Positions 41,917 through 51,783 of a stretch of DNA of 64,000 nucleotides are shown piece by piece. The notes beneath the pieces were generated by a model that was given only the letters and a program-made list of their open reading frames with translations, did no database searches and was not told the DNA's origin. The number at the start of each line of letters is the position of its first letter. Positions within the stretch are counted from its first letter, which is position 1. The position numbers were made by a program, and so were the translations under genes. The DNA is from Paraburkholderia silvatlantica (GTDB lineage Bacteria; Pseudomonadota; Gammaproteobacteria; Burkholderiales; Burkholderiaceae): positions 1-64,000 of the forward strand of contig NZ_QEOL01000021.1 in the NCBI RefSeq assembly GCF_003096715.1, in the 5' to 3' direction.

Positions 41917-42153
41917 ATGGCTCACGACGCCGACGCCGGAAAACCGGGCAAGCATTGGCTTTGGCTTTTGCTGCTGCCCTGGATCGCGATGATCTGGGTG
42001 CCGTCTTACAACAAGATCGAGCCCACTCTGTGGGACTTCCCGTTTTTCTACTGGTATCAACTTCTCTGGGTGCTGATCAGCGCTGCCATTACCGCGCTCG
42101 TCTACTTCAAGACGAAGACCCGCAGCAAGGGCGATGAAGGGGGCGCGCAATGA
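41917..42153 (+). CDS. DUF3311 small membrane protein, partner of the SSS symporter
   Basis: This 78-residue protein has two membrane helices (WLWLLLLPWIAMIWVPSYNK and FFYWYQLLWVLISAAITALV) and a short basic end. It fits DUF3311, which is typically encoded directly before SSS-family monocarboxylate transporters and is thought to be an accessory subunit. GAGGAGA precedes the ATG. The stop overlaps the symporter's ATG as ATGA, so the two are translationally coupled. Confidence 0.88.
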   Translation: MAHDADAGKPGKHWLWLLLLPWIAMIWVPSYNKIEPTLWDFPFFYWYQLLWVLISAAITALVYFKTKTRSKGDEGGAQ

Positions 42154-43700
42154 ACGTCACGGCAACCGTTGTCTTTGTTCTGTTTTTCCTCGGCGTCACG
42201 GTTCTCGGCTTCGTCGCCGCGCACTGGCGCAAGGGCGACCTCGCGCATCTCGAAGAGTGGGGCCTCGGCGGCCGCCGCTTCGGCACGATCGTCACCTGGT
42301 TCCTGCTCGGCGGGGACCTCTACACCGCGTACACCTTCGTCGCCGTGCCGGCGCTCGTGTTCGGTGCGGGCGCAATGGGTTTCTTCGCGCTGCCGTACAC
42401 GATCCTGATCTATCCCTTCGCGTTCGTCGTGTTCCCGAAGCTCTGGGCCGTCGCGAAGCGCCATCAATACGTCACCTCGGCGGACTTCGTGAGCGCGCGC
42501 TATGGCAGCCGCCTGCTGGCGCTCGCCATCGCCGTGACGGGCATCGTCGCGACCATGCCGTATATCGCGCTGCAGCTGGTGGGTATCGAAGTGGTGATCG
42601 GCGCACTCGGCTTCGACACGACGGGCTTTGTCGGCGACCTGCCGCTCATCATCGCGTTCGCGATTCTCGCCGCGTACACGTACACGTCGGGCCTGCGCGC
42701 GCCGGCCATGATCGCCGTGGTGAAGGACATCCTCATCTACATCACGATCATCGTCGCGATCATCGTGATTCCCGCGCAGATGGGCGGCTTCGGCCACATC
42801 TTCGGCGCCGTGCCGCCGGCCAAGCTGCTGCTCAAGTCGCCGGACGCCACGAGTCTGAACGGCTATAGCGCCTACGCGACACTCGCGGTGGGCTCGGCGC
42901 TCGCGCTGTTCCTGTACCCGCACTCGGTCACGGCGATTCTGTCGTCGTCGTCGGGCAACACCATCCGCCGCAACATGGCGATGCTGCCGGCGTACTCGCT
43001 GGTGCTCGGTCTGCTCGCGCTGCTCGGCTACATGGCGCTCGCCTCCGGCGTGAAGGACATGCCGGAATTCGCGCCGTACTTCAAGGCCTTCGGCCCGAAC
43101 TTCGCGGTGCCGGCGCTGTTCCTGCACTTCTTCCCGTCGTGGTTCGTGGGCGTGGCGTTCGCGGCCATCGGCATCGGCGCGCTGGTACCGGCTGCGATCA
43201 TGTCGATTGCAGCGGCTAACCTCTACACGCGCAACATCCACAAGGAGTTCATCAACCGCAACATGAATCACGAGCAGGAGACCAACATCGCCAAGCTGGT
43301 CTCGCTGATCGTGAAGGTCGGCGCGGTGGCGTTCATCCTGGGCCTGCCGCTCACGTACGCGATCCAGCTGCAGCTGCTCGGCGGCATCTGGATCATCCAG
43401 ACCCTGCCCGCCATCGTGCTCGGTCTCTACACGCGCATGCTCGACTACCGCGGTCTGCTGGTGGGCTGGGCGGCCGGCATCGCGACCGGCACGTGGATGG
43501 CCATTTCGCTCAAGCTCGCAGGCTCGATCTTCACGATTCACCTGTTCGGCATGGCGATTCCGGGCTACGCGGCGGTGTGGTCGCTGATCGTGAACCTCGT
43601 GGTCTCGGTTGTCGTGTCGGCGCTCGTGCACGTGGTTGGCATGCAAAAGGGCGCGGATCGCACGCGTCCGGAAGACTATCTCGACGTCGTCGAAGGCTGA
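42150..43700 (+). CDS. sodium:solute symporter, monocarboxylate type (MctP-like)
   Basis: This 516-residue inner-membrane protein has about 13 hydrophobic helices of the SSS family. It has WGLGGRRFGTIVTWFLLGGD near helix 1, the family signature region GLRAPAMIAVVKDILIY and AIGIGALVPAAIMSIAAANL. Similar proteins import lactate, pyruvate, acetate, propionate or alanine with Na+ or H+. Coupling to a DUF3311 gene is typical of this subgroup. The substrate is inferred by family only. A terminator follows at 43745. Confidence 0.88.
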   Translation: MNVTATVVFVLFFLGVTVLGFVAAHWRKGDLAHLEEWGLGGRRFGTIVTWFLLGGDLYTAYTFVAVPALVFGAGAMGFFALPYTILIYPFAFVVFPKLWAVAKRHQYVTSADFVSARYGSRLLALAIAVTGIVATMPYIALQLVGIEVVIGALGFDTTGFVGDLPLIIAFAILAAYTYTSGLRAPAMIAVVKDILIYITIIVAIIVIPAQMGGFGHIFGAVPPAKLLLKSPDATSLNGYSAYATLAVGSALALFLYPHSVTAILSSSSGNTIRRNMAMLPAYSLVLGLLALLGYMALASGVKDMPEFAPYFKAFGPNFAVPALFLHFFPSWFVGVAFAAIGIGALVPAAIMSIAAANLYTRNIHKEFINRNMNHEQETNIAKLVSLIVKVGAVAFILGLPLTYAIQLQLLGGIWIIQTLPAIVLGLYTRMLDYRGLLVGWAAGIATGTWMAISLKLAGSIFTIHLFGMAIPGYAAVWSLIVNLVVSVVVSALVHVVGMQKGADRTRPEDYLDVVEG

Positions 43701-43744
43701 GCCGCTCGTGCCCGGCGCGCGCCGCCGGGCTGGTTTTGTACCTG

Positions 43745-43780
43745 ATGCCCGCGGCACGCAGTTGCGGGCATTTGTTTTTC
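43745..43780 (+). terminator. rho-independent terminator after the symporter
   Basis: ATGCCCGC pairs with GCGGGCAT over an 11-base loop, then TTGTTTTTC. Confidence 0.8.
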
Positions 43781-43917
43781 TGGTGCACGATGACTGCCGA
43801 TCCCGCTCACGTTCAGCCCGTGCCATGGCCTCATCCCGAACCCAATCCCGTTGCCGATCCGGGCGCGGCGGCGCGCAACGCCTGCGTCCGCCGCGCCGCC
43901 GCTCGCGTCTGGCGCGC

Positions 43918-45033
43918 ATGTGGCGCGCGTTGACCTCCCCGTACTATCGCTACCGCAACGCCAAGGTGATCCACAGCGTGCGCGTGGGCCTCGCGATGCT
44001 CGCCTCGATTCTCGCGACCTCGGGCATCCATATTCCGCACGGCATCTGGGCGTCGGTCACGCTGCTCGTCGTGATCGGCGGGTTGCAGCACCACGGCAAC
44101 ATCCGCAAGAAGGCTGCCGAGCGCGCACTCGGCACGCTGCTCGGCGCCGTGATCGGGCTCGTGCTCATCGTCGTGCAGGCCATCACCGGTTCCGTGTCGC
44201 TCACCTACGTGCTGATGTCGCTCGTCGCCGCCGTGTGCGGCTACTACGCCATCGGCAAGCCGGGCTACGTCGCGCTGCTGGCCGCCATCACCATGTGCAT
44301 CGTCGCGGGGCACGGGGACAATCTCATCGATACGGGTCTCTGGCGCACGCTCAACGTGATTCTCGGCATCGTCATCGCGCTCGTGTTTTCGTTTGCCTTG
44401 CCGCTGCACGCGACGTATTCGTGGCGCTACGGCCTTGCCGACAATCTGCGCGAATGCGCGCGCGTGTACGCGCAGGTGGCGGGCGGCGTGCACGTCGACA
44501 CCGACGAGCAGGTGCAGACCTTCATGCGCCTGAACGCACGGCTCGTGCAACTGCGCGCGCTGATGCCCTCGGTTGCCGGGGAGATCGACGTGCCGCTCGC
44601 GCGGCTCGAGCAGGTGCAGCGTCTGCATCGCTCGTTGCTGAGTGCGCTGGAGATGCTCTGTACGGGCACGGGCAGCTACGAGCAGGCGCTCGTGCGCGTG
44701 GCGTTCGCCGAGCGCGGCGAAACCGTGCGCGGTGCGCTGCTTGCCACGGCACGGGCGCTGCGTTTTGGCGGCGGGCGTCACCCCGAGGCGGCGCAGCGTG
44801 CGCTGCGCCCGGTCGCGGCACGGGTGGAGGGGAGCGGCACGGGCGACGTGACGGCCGAGGCCGCCCGCGAAACCATGCCGGGCGAGCCGCAGGGCTGCCC
44901 CGAGCCGCAGATGCAGGGACCCTACTGGCTCAGCCTGCGTGTGGAGGAGCAGGTGGAGCGCCTGCGCGCGCTCCTCCTCGAAACCGAGCCGCGCTGGAAC
45001 ATCGAGCGCGCCGCGACCCACCGCATGGAGTGA
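43918..45033 (+). CDS. FUSC-family membrane protein (start uncertain)
   Basis: This is an inner-membrane protein of the fusaric-acid-resistance (FUSC/YccS-like) class, possibly an efflux component. From the ATG at 43918 it has 371 residues. They begin MWRALTSPYYRYRNAKVIHSVRVG, then about six helices (IWASVTLLVVIGGLQHHGNI, ALGTLLGAVIGLVLIVVQ, YVLMSLVAAVCGYYAIG, LWRTLNVILGIVIALVFSF), then a large cytoplasmic helical part. A frame starting at 43790 (MTADPAHVQPVPWPHPEPNP) looks like a genuine N-terminus but is one frame off and stops at 43931. A real frameshift, sequencing error or separate leader peptide are all possible. Confidence 0.75.
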   Translation: MWRALTSPYYRYRNAKVIHSVRVGLAMLASILATSGIHIPHGIWASVTLLVVIGGLQHHGNIRKKAAERALGTLLGAVIGLVLIVVQAITGSVSLTYVLMSLVAAVCGYYAIGKPGYVALLAAITMCIVAGHGDNLIDTGLWRTLNVILGIVIALVFSFALPLHATYSWRYGLADNLRECARVYAQVAGGVHVDTDEQVQTFMRLNARLVQLRALMPSVAGEIDVPLARLEQVQRLHRSLLSALEMLCTGTGSYEQALVRVAFAERGETVRGALLATARALRFGGGRHPEAAQRALRPVAARVEGSGTGDVTAEAARETMPGEPQGCPEPQMQGPYWLSLRVEEQVERLRALLLETEPRWNIERAATHRME

Positions 45034-45066
45034 CGCCGGGCGCGCTTCTCCCGTCGTGGCGGGGGA

Positions 45067-45492
45067 TCAGGCGGGTTGTTCGTGCGGCGCCGAGACCATC
45101 CACGGCACGCCGAACTTGTCGGTCAGCATGCCGAAGCCGGGCGACCAGAAGGTCTTCTGAAACGGCATCGTGACCGTGCCGCCTTTGGCCAGCGCGTTGA
45201 AGTAGCGTTCGGCGGTGCCGATGTCAGGCCCGGTCAGCGAGACGCCGAAGCCGAGGAACTTGTCGTTCTGCGTCATGCAGCCGCCGTCGGACACCATGAT
45301 CTGCGCGTCGCCGATCTGGAGCGTCGCATGCATGATCTTTTCGGCGAATTCGGGCGGCATGGGGCGCGCGGGGTCCGGCGGCGCCTCCTTGAAGCGCATC
45401 TTGATCACTTCCTTCGCGCCGAGCGCTTCGCCGTAGAACGCGATCGCTTCATCGCAGTTGCCGGGATAAAAGAGATAGGGCTGGATTTGCAT
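45067..45492 (-). CDS. VOC-family protein, PhnB/YjdN-like
   Basis: This 141-residue protein starts MQIQPYLFYPGNCDEAIAFYGEALGA and ends FWSPGFGMLTDKFGVPWMVSA. That is the pattern of the PhnB/YjdN group of glyoxalase-fold proteins, often mis-named 3-demethylubiquinone methyltransferases. A metal-site His/Glu pattern is incomplete, and no reaction is claimed. The gene is monocistronic on the minus strand and ends tail to tail with the FUSC gene. Confidence 0.85.
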   Translation of the reverse strand: MQIQPYLFYPGNCDEAIAFYGEALGAKEVIKMRFKEAPPDPARPMPPEFAEKIMHATLQIGDAQIMVSDGGCMTQNDKFLGFGVSLTGPDIGTAERYFNALAKGGTVTMPFQKTFWSPGFGMLTDKFGVPWMVSAPHEQPA

Positions 45493-45690
45493 CGTCGGTT
45501 TCCTTGCGGACGGGACGTCGGCCGGCCTGTTTCGCGCGAGGGTGTGCGCGGGGCCGGATCGCGCGGCGGGTTGCGCCGCTGTTCTGATTCTAGGCGCGCG
45601 CGAGGGCGTGACTGAGCGGGGTGTCGTCAGGGTTTGCGAGAGTGCGCACGGGAACGGTCGTTGCAGACCGCCGCGTAAGAACCGCCGTGT

Positions 45691-45721
45691 AAAAAAGGCC
45701 GCACATGCGCCATGTGCGGCC
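45691..45721 (-). terminator. rho-independent terminator after tal
   Basis: On the minus strand an 11-bp stem (GGCCGCACATG / CATGTGCGGCC) has a three-base loop and is followed by six T. The 198-base gap to the VOC gene holds nothing else. Confidence 0.9.
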
Positions 45722-45765
45722 CTCGGTCATCGACACTTCAATGCGCTCTGCATGGCGCCGGCGCA

Positions 45766-46725
45766 TTATTTCGCGCGCAGTTCCTCGATCATCTTTTCGA
45801 GCTTGATCGCGTCTGCGGCGAACGCGCGGATGCCTTCAGCGAGCTTCTCGGTCGCCATGGCGTCTTCGTTGAGCTGGAAGCGGAACGACGGCTCGTCCAC
45901 GGCCACGCGCTCGATCTTCGCGTCCTTGAACGCTTCCGGCGAGAGCTTGCGTTCGACCTTCTCGTTGCTGTCGTGGAGCTTCTGCAGCAGGTCCGGGCTG
46001 ATGGTGAGCAGGTCGCAGCCGGCCAGCTCGACGATCTGGCTCGTGTTGCGGAAGCTCGCGCCCATCACCTCGGTCTTGTGGCCGAACTTCTTGTAGTACG
46101 CGTAGATCTTGCGCACCGACTGCACGCCCGGGTCGTTCGCGCCGCCGTCCTTCGCGTCGTCCCAGTCGGCGCCTTTGGCCTTCTTGTACCAGTCGTAGAT
46201 GCGGCCCACGAACGGCGAGATGAGCTGCGCGCCCGCTTCGGCGCACGCGGCGGCTTGCGCGAGCGAGAACAGCAGCGTCATGTTGCAGCGGATGCCGTCC
46301 TTTTGCAGGACCTCGGCCGCGCGGATGCCTTCCCAGGTGGAGGCGAGCTTGATCAGCACGCGCTCGCGGCCGATGCCGGCCTGCTTGTACAGGTCGATGA
46401 TGTGGTGCGCCTTGTCGATCGACTTTTTCGTGTCGAACGAGAGGCGGGCATCGACTTCGGTCGAGACGCGGCCCGGAATGATCTTGAGGATTTCGGTGCC
46501 GAAGGCGATCAGCAGATGGTCGATGATCGACTCGAGCGACTCGCTCGCGTGATCGCGCACGGTTTTTTCGAGCAGCGGACGGTACTCGGCTTTCTGGACC
46601 GCCTTGAGGATCAGCGACGGGTTGGTCGTCGCGTCCTGCGGCTTGTACTGCACGAATTGCTGGAAGTCGCCCGTATCGGCGACGACGGTGGTGTACTGCT
46701 TGAGCTGGTCGAGTGCGGTAGTCAT
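45766..46725 (-). CDS. tal: transaldolase
   Basis: Transaldolase transfers the dihydroxyacetone unit between sugar phosphates in the non-oxidative pentose-phosphate pathway. The 319-residue protein matches the TalB-type family: DATTNPSLILKAVQ, STEVDARLSFDT, the Schiff-base Lys in RVLIKLASTWEGIRAAE, CNMTLLFSLAQA, ISPFVGRIYDWYK, VMGASFRNTSQI and LLTISPDLLQKL. The start at 46725 gives the canonical MTTALDQLKQYTTVVADTG. Frames further upstream are non-family. It is a single gene with its own terminator. Confidence 0.97.
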   Translation of the reverse strand: MTTALDQLKQYTTVVADTGDFQQFVQYKPQDATTNPSLILKAVQKAEYRPLLEKTVRDHASESLESIIDHLLIAFGTEILKIIPGRVSTEVDARLSFDTKKSIDKAHHIIDLYKQAGIGRERVLIKLASTWEGIRAAEVLQKDGIRCNMTLLFSLAQAAACAEAGAQLISPFVGRIYDWYKKAKGADWDDAKDGGANDPGVQSVRKIYAYYKKFGHKTEVMGASFRNTSQIVELAGCDLLTISPDLLQKLHDSNEKVERKLSPEAFKDAKIERVAVDEPSFRFQLNEDAMATEKLAEGIRAFAADAIKLEKMIEELRAK

Positions 46726-47030
46726 GTCAGGCCTTGTGGGCGCGTGCGCGCCTGCTTCGGTGAGAGTTGAACGGCCGGTGCGCTTCAGGCGTGAACCTGG
46801 GGCGCGCCGGGCGGGACGCGAATGGGTGCTGCGCCGTTGCGGCCCAGCCCGTGCGGATGGCGCGGGAAGCCGGCTGGGGCGCATCTTGCCGCGCGTCCGG
46901 GCGCGGCTCAGTTCATCATTTTATGGCGGAAACGCCTGGCGTTGCGTTTCAAGCGGGTGCGGTGCATGTCGATCGCGCCGCACACACCGTGCCGGCAGTG
47001 CTGGCAGGCGCATGCGGCGACTCAGACGCC
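46726..47030. other. intergenic region upstream of tal
   Basis: This gap of about 305 bases between the end of benE and the start of tal must carry the tal promoter. It is GC-rich, and I see no convincing promoter hexamers, repeat or gene in it. Confidence 0.4.
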
Positions 47031-48257
47031 TCAGGCGCGCCGCGCGTTCAGCACGAACTGGGTGATCACGCCCGCCACCAGCCCCCAGAACGCCGCGCCG
47101 ATCGAGAGCAGCGTGAGCCCGGATGCCGTGACCATGAAGGTGATGAGCGCGGCTTCGCGCTCTCTCGCGTTCTGCATGGCGTTGGTGAGGCCGCTCATGA
47201 TCGAGCCGAACAGCGCGAGCGCCGCGATCGACACCACGAGCGCCGGCGGGAACGCTGCGAACAGCGCCGCGATGGTCGCGCCGAAGGTCCCGGCGATCAG
47301 ATAGAAAATGCCGCACCACACGGCCGCCATATAGCGCTTCGTGCGGTCCTCATGGGCATGCGGGCCCGTGCAGATCGCCGCGGTGATGGCCGCGAGGTTC
47401 ACGCCATGCGAGCCGAACGGCGCGAGCACGAGCGAGGCCAGGCCCGTGGTGGCGATGAGCGGCGACGAGGGTGCGGCCGTGTGGTCGTAGCCGTCGGCGC
47501 GCAGCACGGCGATGCCGGGGACGTTCTGCGAGGCCATCGCCACGACGAAGAGCGGAATGCCGATGCTCACCACCGCCGTGAGCGAGAACGCCGGCATCGT
47601 GAACACGGGTTTGGCCACCGCCACGCGGAAGTGGCTGAAGTCGAGCAGCCCGAGCGCAGCGGCGGCGGCGATGCCGATCGCGAGCGTCGCGACGATCGCG
47701 TAGCGCGGCACGAAGCGCTTCACGATCAGGTAGCCGAAGAACATCGTGAGCACGAGCGGCGTCTGCACCTGCGCGGCGTGGAAGATCTCGATGCCGATCT
47801 CGAACAGGATGCCCGCAAGCAGTGCCGCCGCGATACCCGCGGGAATGCGCTTCATGAGCGTGTCGAACCAGCCGGTGAGGCCCACGGCCGTGAGCAGCAC
47901 GGCGCACACGATATAGGCGCCGATCGCCTCGGCATAGGGGACGTGCGGCAGCGAGCTGATGAGGAGCGCCGCGCCCGGCGTGGACCACGCGACCACGATG
48001 GGCGCGCGAAACCACAGCGACAGGCCGATGGTCGTGAGCGCCATGCCGATGGAAAGCGCCCAGATCCACGAGGAAATCTGCGCGTCGGACAGATGCGCGG
48101 CCTGGCCGGCCTGGAACATCAGCACGAGCGAGCTGGTGTAGCCCGTCATCATCGCGACGAAGCCGGCCACGATCGTGGCGGCCGAGGTATCGGCGAAGGG
48201 CCGCAGCGGTCCCGGCCTGAACGTCGCGCGCAGGTCAGGGGAGGAGGGGGCGGTCAT
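47031..48257 (-). CDS. benE: benzoate/H+ symporter family transporter (BenE)
   Basis: This 408-residue inner-membrane protein has about 12 hydrophobic helices. Recognisable BenE blocks are AGFVAMMTGYTSSLVLMFQAG near helix 1 (quoted span 48110-48180), WAWSTPGAA-type sequence here VVAWSTPGAALLI, VSIGIPLFVVAMASQNVPG, and FGSHGVNLAAITAAICTGP. BenE imports benzoate with protons in Acinetobacter. Many homologues are not linked to benzoate genes, and none are near here. The ATG at 48257 is preferred over an upstream frame extension to 48314. Confidence 0.87.
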   Translation of the reverse strand: MTAPSSPDLRATFRPGPLRPFADTSAATIVAGFVAMMTGYTSSLVLMFQAGQAAHLSDAQISSWIWALSIGMALTTIGLSLWFRAPIVVAWSTPGAALLISSLPHVPYAEAIGAYIVCAVLLTAVGLTGWFDTLMKRIPAGIAAALLAGILFEIGIEIFHAAQVQTPLVLTMFFGYLIVKRFVPRYAIVATLAIGIAAAAALGLLDFSHFRVAVAKPVFTMPAFSLTAVVSIGIPLFVVAMASQNVPGIAVLRADGYDHTAAPSSPLIATTGLASLVLAPFGSHGVNLAAITAAICTGPHAHEDRTKRYMAAVWCGIFYLIAGTFGATIAALFAAFPPALVVSIAALALFGSIMSGLTNAMQNAREREAALITFMVTASGLTLLSIGAAFWGLVAGVITQFVLNARRA

Positions 48258-48364
48258 GCGGTGGTCTCCAAATGCGTAGTGATGACGAGGTCGGGCGGCG
48301 CGGCCTGTTGACACTCAGGCATGCGCCGCCTCGGGAAAACGGAGAGGGGCGGGAGCGCCGGCGC

Positions 48365-49537
48365 CTATTTGCTCAGCACGCGCATGGCCGTTTCGAGCCC
48401 GGCGACGGTGAGCGGGTACATGCGGTGGCCGAGAATTTCGCGGATGATCGACACCGACTGGCGATACTCCCATAGTCGTTCGGGCTCGGGGTTGAGCCAG
48501 GCGAAATGCGGGAACTGGTCGGCGAGGCGGCGCAGCCAGACGGCGCCCGCTTCGGGGTTGTTGTATTCGACCGAGCCGCCCGGCTGAAGCACCTCGTACG
48601 GGCTCATCGTGGCGTCGCCGACGAAAATAAGCTTGTAGTCGGGCGTGAACTTGTGCAGCAGGTCCCACGTGGGCGTGCGCTCGGCGTGGCGGCGGCGGTT
48701 GTTCTTCCACAGGTGGTCGTACACGCAGTTGTGGAAGTAATAGAACTCCAGATGCTTGAATTCGGCCTTGGCGGCCGAGAACAGCTCCTCGGTACGTTTG
48801 ATGTGATCGTCCATCGAGCCGCCCACGTCGAGCAGCATCAGCACTTTCACGTTGTTGTGGCGCTCCGGCACCATCTTGAGGTCCAGCCAGCCCGCGTTCG
48901 CGGCGGTGCTGCGGATCGTGTCGCCGAGGTCGAGCTCTTGTGCCGCGCCTTCGCGCGCGAAGCGGCGCAGGCGGCGCAACGCGACCTTGATGTTGCGCGT
49001 GCCGATTTCGACCTGGTCGTCGTAGTCGCGGTACGCGCGCGCGTCCCACACTTTCACGGCGCTGCGCTGGCCGCCTTCGCCGCCAATGCGGATGCCCTCG
49101 GGGTTGTAACCGCCGTGGCCGAAGGGCGACGTGCCGCCCGTGCCGATCCACTTGCTGCCGCCCTCGTGGCGCTCCTTTTGTTCCTCGAACAGTTCCTTGA
49201 GGCGCTCCATGAGCTTGTCGAGTCCGCCCATGGCTTCGATCTGCGCGCGCTGTTCGGGCGTGAAGTCGCGCTCCAGCCGCTTCTTGAGCCAGTCTTCGGG
49301 GATCTCGAAGGCGAGCCCGGACTTCTTCTCGATGCCGCGAAAATACGCACCGAATGCCTGATCGAAGCGGTCGAAGTACTGCTCGTCCTTCACGAGCGTC
49401 ATGCGCGCGAGGTAGTAGAAGTCGTCGAGCGAGGGCGCGATCACGCGCGCCTTGAGCGCTTCGACGAGCGTGAGGTACTCCTTCACGGAAACCGGCAGCT
49501 TCGCGTCGCGCAGCGTGTAGAAGAAGTCGATCAGCAT
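48365..49537 (-). CDS. CoxE-like VWA-domain protein
   Basis: This 390-residue cytoplasmic protein starts LIDFFYTLRDAKLPVSVKEY, the N-terminal part of CoxE-like proteins. It has a charged middle and a von Willebrand A domain at about 225-390. The MIDAS motif reads DVGGSMDDH, a Gly variant of DxSxS, with the supporting Thr in ERTPTWD and Asp in VGDATMSPYE. VWA/MoxR pairs act as chaperones that insert metals or remodel enzymes. It lies 42 bases after the MoxR gene on the same strand. The target enzyme is not encoded in the window. Confidence 0.88.
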   Translation of the reverse strand: MLIDFFYTLRDAKLPVSVKEYLTLVEALKARVIAPSLDDFYYLARMTLVKDEQYFDRFDQAFGAYFRGIEKKSGLAFEIPEDWLKKRLERDFTPEQRAQIEAMGGLDKLMERLKELFEEQKERHEGGSKWIGTGGTSPFGHGGYNPEGIRIGGEGGQRSAVKVWDARAYRDYDDQVEIGTRNIKVALRRLRRFAREGAAQELDLGDTIRSTAANAGWLDLKMVPERHNNVKVLMLLDVGGSMDDHIKRTEELFSAAKAEFKHLEFYYFHNCVYDHLWKNNRRRHAERTPTWDLLHKFTPDYKLIFVGDATMSPYEVLQPGGSVEYNNPEAGAVWLRRLADQFPHFAWLNPEPERLWEYRQSVSIIREILGHRMYPLTVAGLETAMRVLSK

Positions 49538-49579
49538 GCGGTGTCTCCGGCTTTTGCGCGCGGCGTCCTTATCAACGGT

Positions 49580-50431
<852 letters not shown>

Positions 50432-50853
50432 GGTGAATCCGCTCGCTGGGGAAAAAAATCCCAGTATAAGTCAGATGGGGTGTTGCGTCGGCGCGCCACC
50501 GCGTATCGTTGGGTCCGCTCTTCGGGGCGCGGCGCGCAAGCGCTGCCAGCCGTCTCGCGGCGGCGCGCGGCGAGTCCGTTGCGCGTGCCAGGGTTCCTCC
50601 GGGTTGTCTGCCGGGCGAGTCAGCGCGCAAGGGCGCTGCGTGGCCGCCACGGGCCCTTGGCGAGCCCTCGCCAGGCGCTCCGAGGCCCGCCAGGCGTGGC
50701 GCGGCCGGTGGACGGCCGGCGCGGCGCCGCGGTATACTCGGAGCGATTTTTTTCGGCCTGCACGGCGACCCCAAAAGTAAAACAGCAGTAATGCGGCGCA
50801 GGCCGTGGCCTGCGGTTCGGGCGTTCGAATCCCCTCAAGCCAGGTTGGATGCT
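50432..50853. other. divergent intergenic region between moxR-like and cytochrome c genes
   Basis: This is about 420 bases, very GC-rich between 50510 and 50735. A TATACT -10 candidate lies at 50733-50738, followed by a run of T and, near 50775, AAAAGTAAAACAGCAG, and it probably drives the cytochrome operon. Several short GC hairpins are possible. A GTTCGAATCCCC string near 50822 resembles a tRNA T-arm, but no cloverleaf can be folded. No gene is supported. Confidence 0.45.
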
Positions 50854-51219
50854 ATGAAAAAAATTGTCGGCAAGCACGTCGTCACGGGCGCAATCACCAT
50901 GCTGGCGTGCTTCGCGGTCACGGCTCACGCGGACATCGTGGGCAACGCGAAGGCGGGTCAGGACAAGGTGGCGATGTGTATCGGCTGTCATGGTATTCCC
51001 GACTACCGCACCGCTTACCCCGAGGTCTATCACGTGCCCATTCTGGGCGGCCAGAACGCGCAGTACATCATGAGCGCGTTGCTCGCCTACAAGAAGGGCG
51101 ACCGGCACTTCGAGACGATGCACGCGATCGCGTCCTCGCTGACCGAACAGGACATCGCCGACATCGCGGCCTACTATGCGTCGCAAACGGCCGCGTCGAA
51201 AGACAATCCGAATAAATAA
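50854..51219 (+). CDS. periplasmic c-type cytochrome
   Basis: This 121-residue protein has a Sec signal peptide (MKKIVGKHVVTGAITMLACF, then AVTAHADIV with cleavage after AHA). One heme site CIGCH follows, and a later Met in HFETMHAIASSLT is a likely axial ligand. The fold is of cytochrome c553/c4-half type (DIADIAAYYASQTA helix at the end). It is followed after 18 bases by a second small cytochrome, so the two form an operon of periplasmic electron carriers that may feed a terminal oxidase. Confidence 0.9.
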   Translation: MKKIVGKHVVTGAITMLACFAVTAHADIVGNAKAGQDKVAMCIGCHGIPDYRTAYPEVYHVPILGGQNAQYIMSALLAYKKGDRHFETMHAIASSLTEQDIADIAAYYASQTAASKDNPNK

Positions 51220-51237
51220 CCGGCAGGTGGAGAATCC

Positions 51238-51633
51238 ATGAACAAGCCCTACACGGCTGTGCCTTCGTTTGCCGGTGCAACCATCAAGCTCGCCCTCGCC
51301 GGGGGCGCACTGGCCGCCGCGCTCGCGCTCAATCCCGCGCACGCGGCCGACGCCTCCAACGGCAAGGTCCTCGCCGACAGCCACAACTGCGCGGCCTGTC
51401 ATGGCCCGGGCCTGAACAAGCCCGTGAGCCCCGAATATCCGAAGCTCGCCGGCCAGCACGCCGACTACATCTACTGGGCGCTGCGCCAGTACCAGATGGG
51501 CACGAGCAATCCGCACCTCGGCCGCAACAATCCGATCATGCAGGCGCAGGTGCAGAGCCTTTCGCAGAGCGACATGAAGGATCTCGCCGCGTACATCGAG
51601 TCGCTCGGCGGCGACCTCGTCAACAAGAAGTAA
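51238..51633 (+). CDS. periplasmic c-type cytochrome, second of the pair
   Basis: This 131-residue protein has a signal peptide (IKLALAGGALAAALALNPAHA, cut before ADASN), one heme motif CAACHG and a Met-containing loop (NNPIMQAQVQSLSQSDMKDL) for the axial ligand. The last helix DLAAYIESLGG is typical of cytochrome c553 types. It shares an operon with the upstream cytochrome. GTGGAG precedes the ATG. A strong terminator follows. The electron partner cannot be deduced. Confidence 0.9.
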   Translation: MNKPYTAVPSFAGATIKLALAGGALAAALALNPAHAADASNGKVLADSHNCAACHGPGLNKPVSPEYPKLAGQHADYIYWALRQYQMGTSNPHLGRNNPIMQAQVQSLSQSDMKDLAAYIESLGGDLVNKK

Positions 51634-51675
51634 GCGTGAGCGCGGCGCGCGCCATGCGTGCCGCATCATGTCGAA

Positions 51676-51730
51676 TACCCCGCGTGGGCCTCGCTTTCGG
51701 CGAGGCGTTCGCGGGGTGCTTTTTTTTTAC
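51676..51730 (+). terminator. rho-independent terminator after the cytochrome operon
   Basis: A long two-part stem has outer arms ACCCCGCG / CGCGGGGT and an inner hairpin GCCTCGC/GCGAGGC. A run of nine T follows. Confidence 0.9.
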
Positions 51731-51783
51731 GGGTTGTTTTGCCTCGGTCGCGAGTTTTGCCTCGGTCGCGAATCGATTGCGAT

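Noticed and set aside
50809..50850. tRNA-like T-arm string (GTTCGAATCCCC) before the first cytochrome gene
   Set aside because: No acceptor, D-arm or anticodon arm can be folded around it, so it is a chance match or an untraceable relic.
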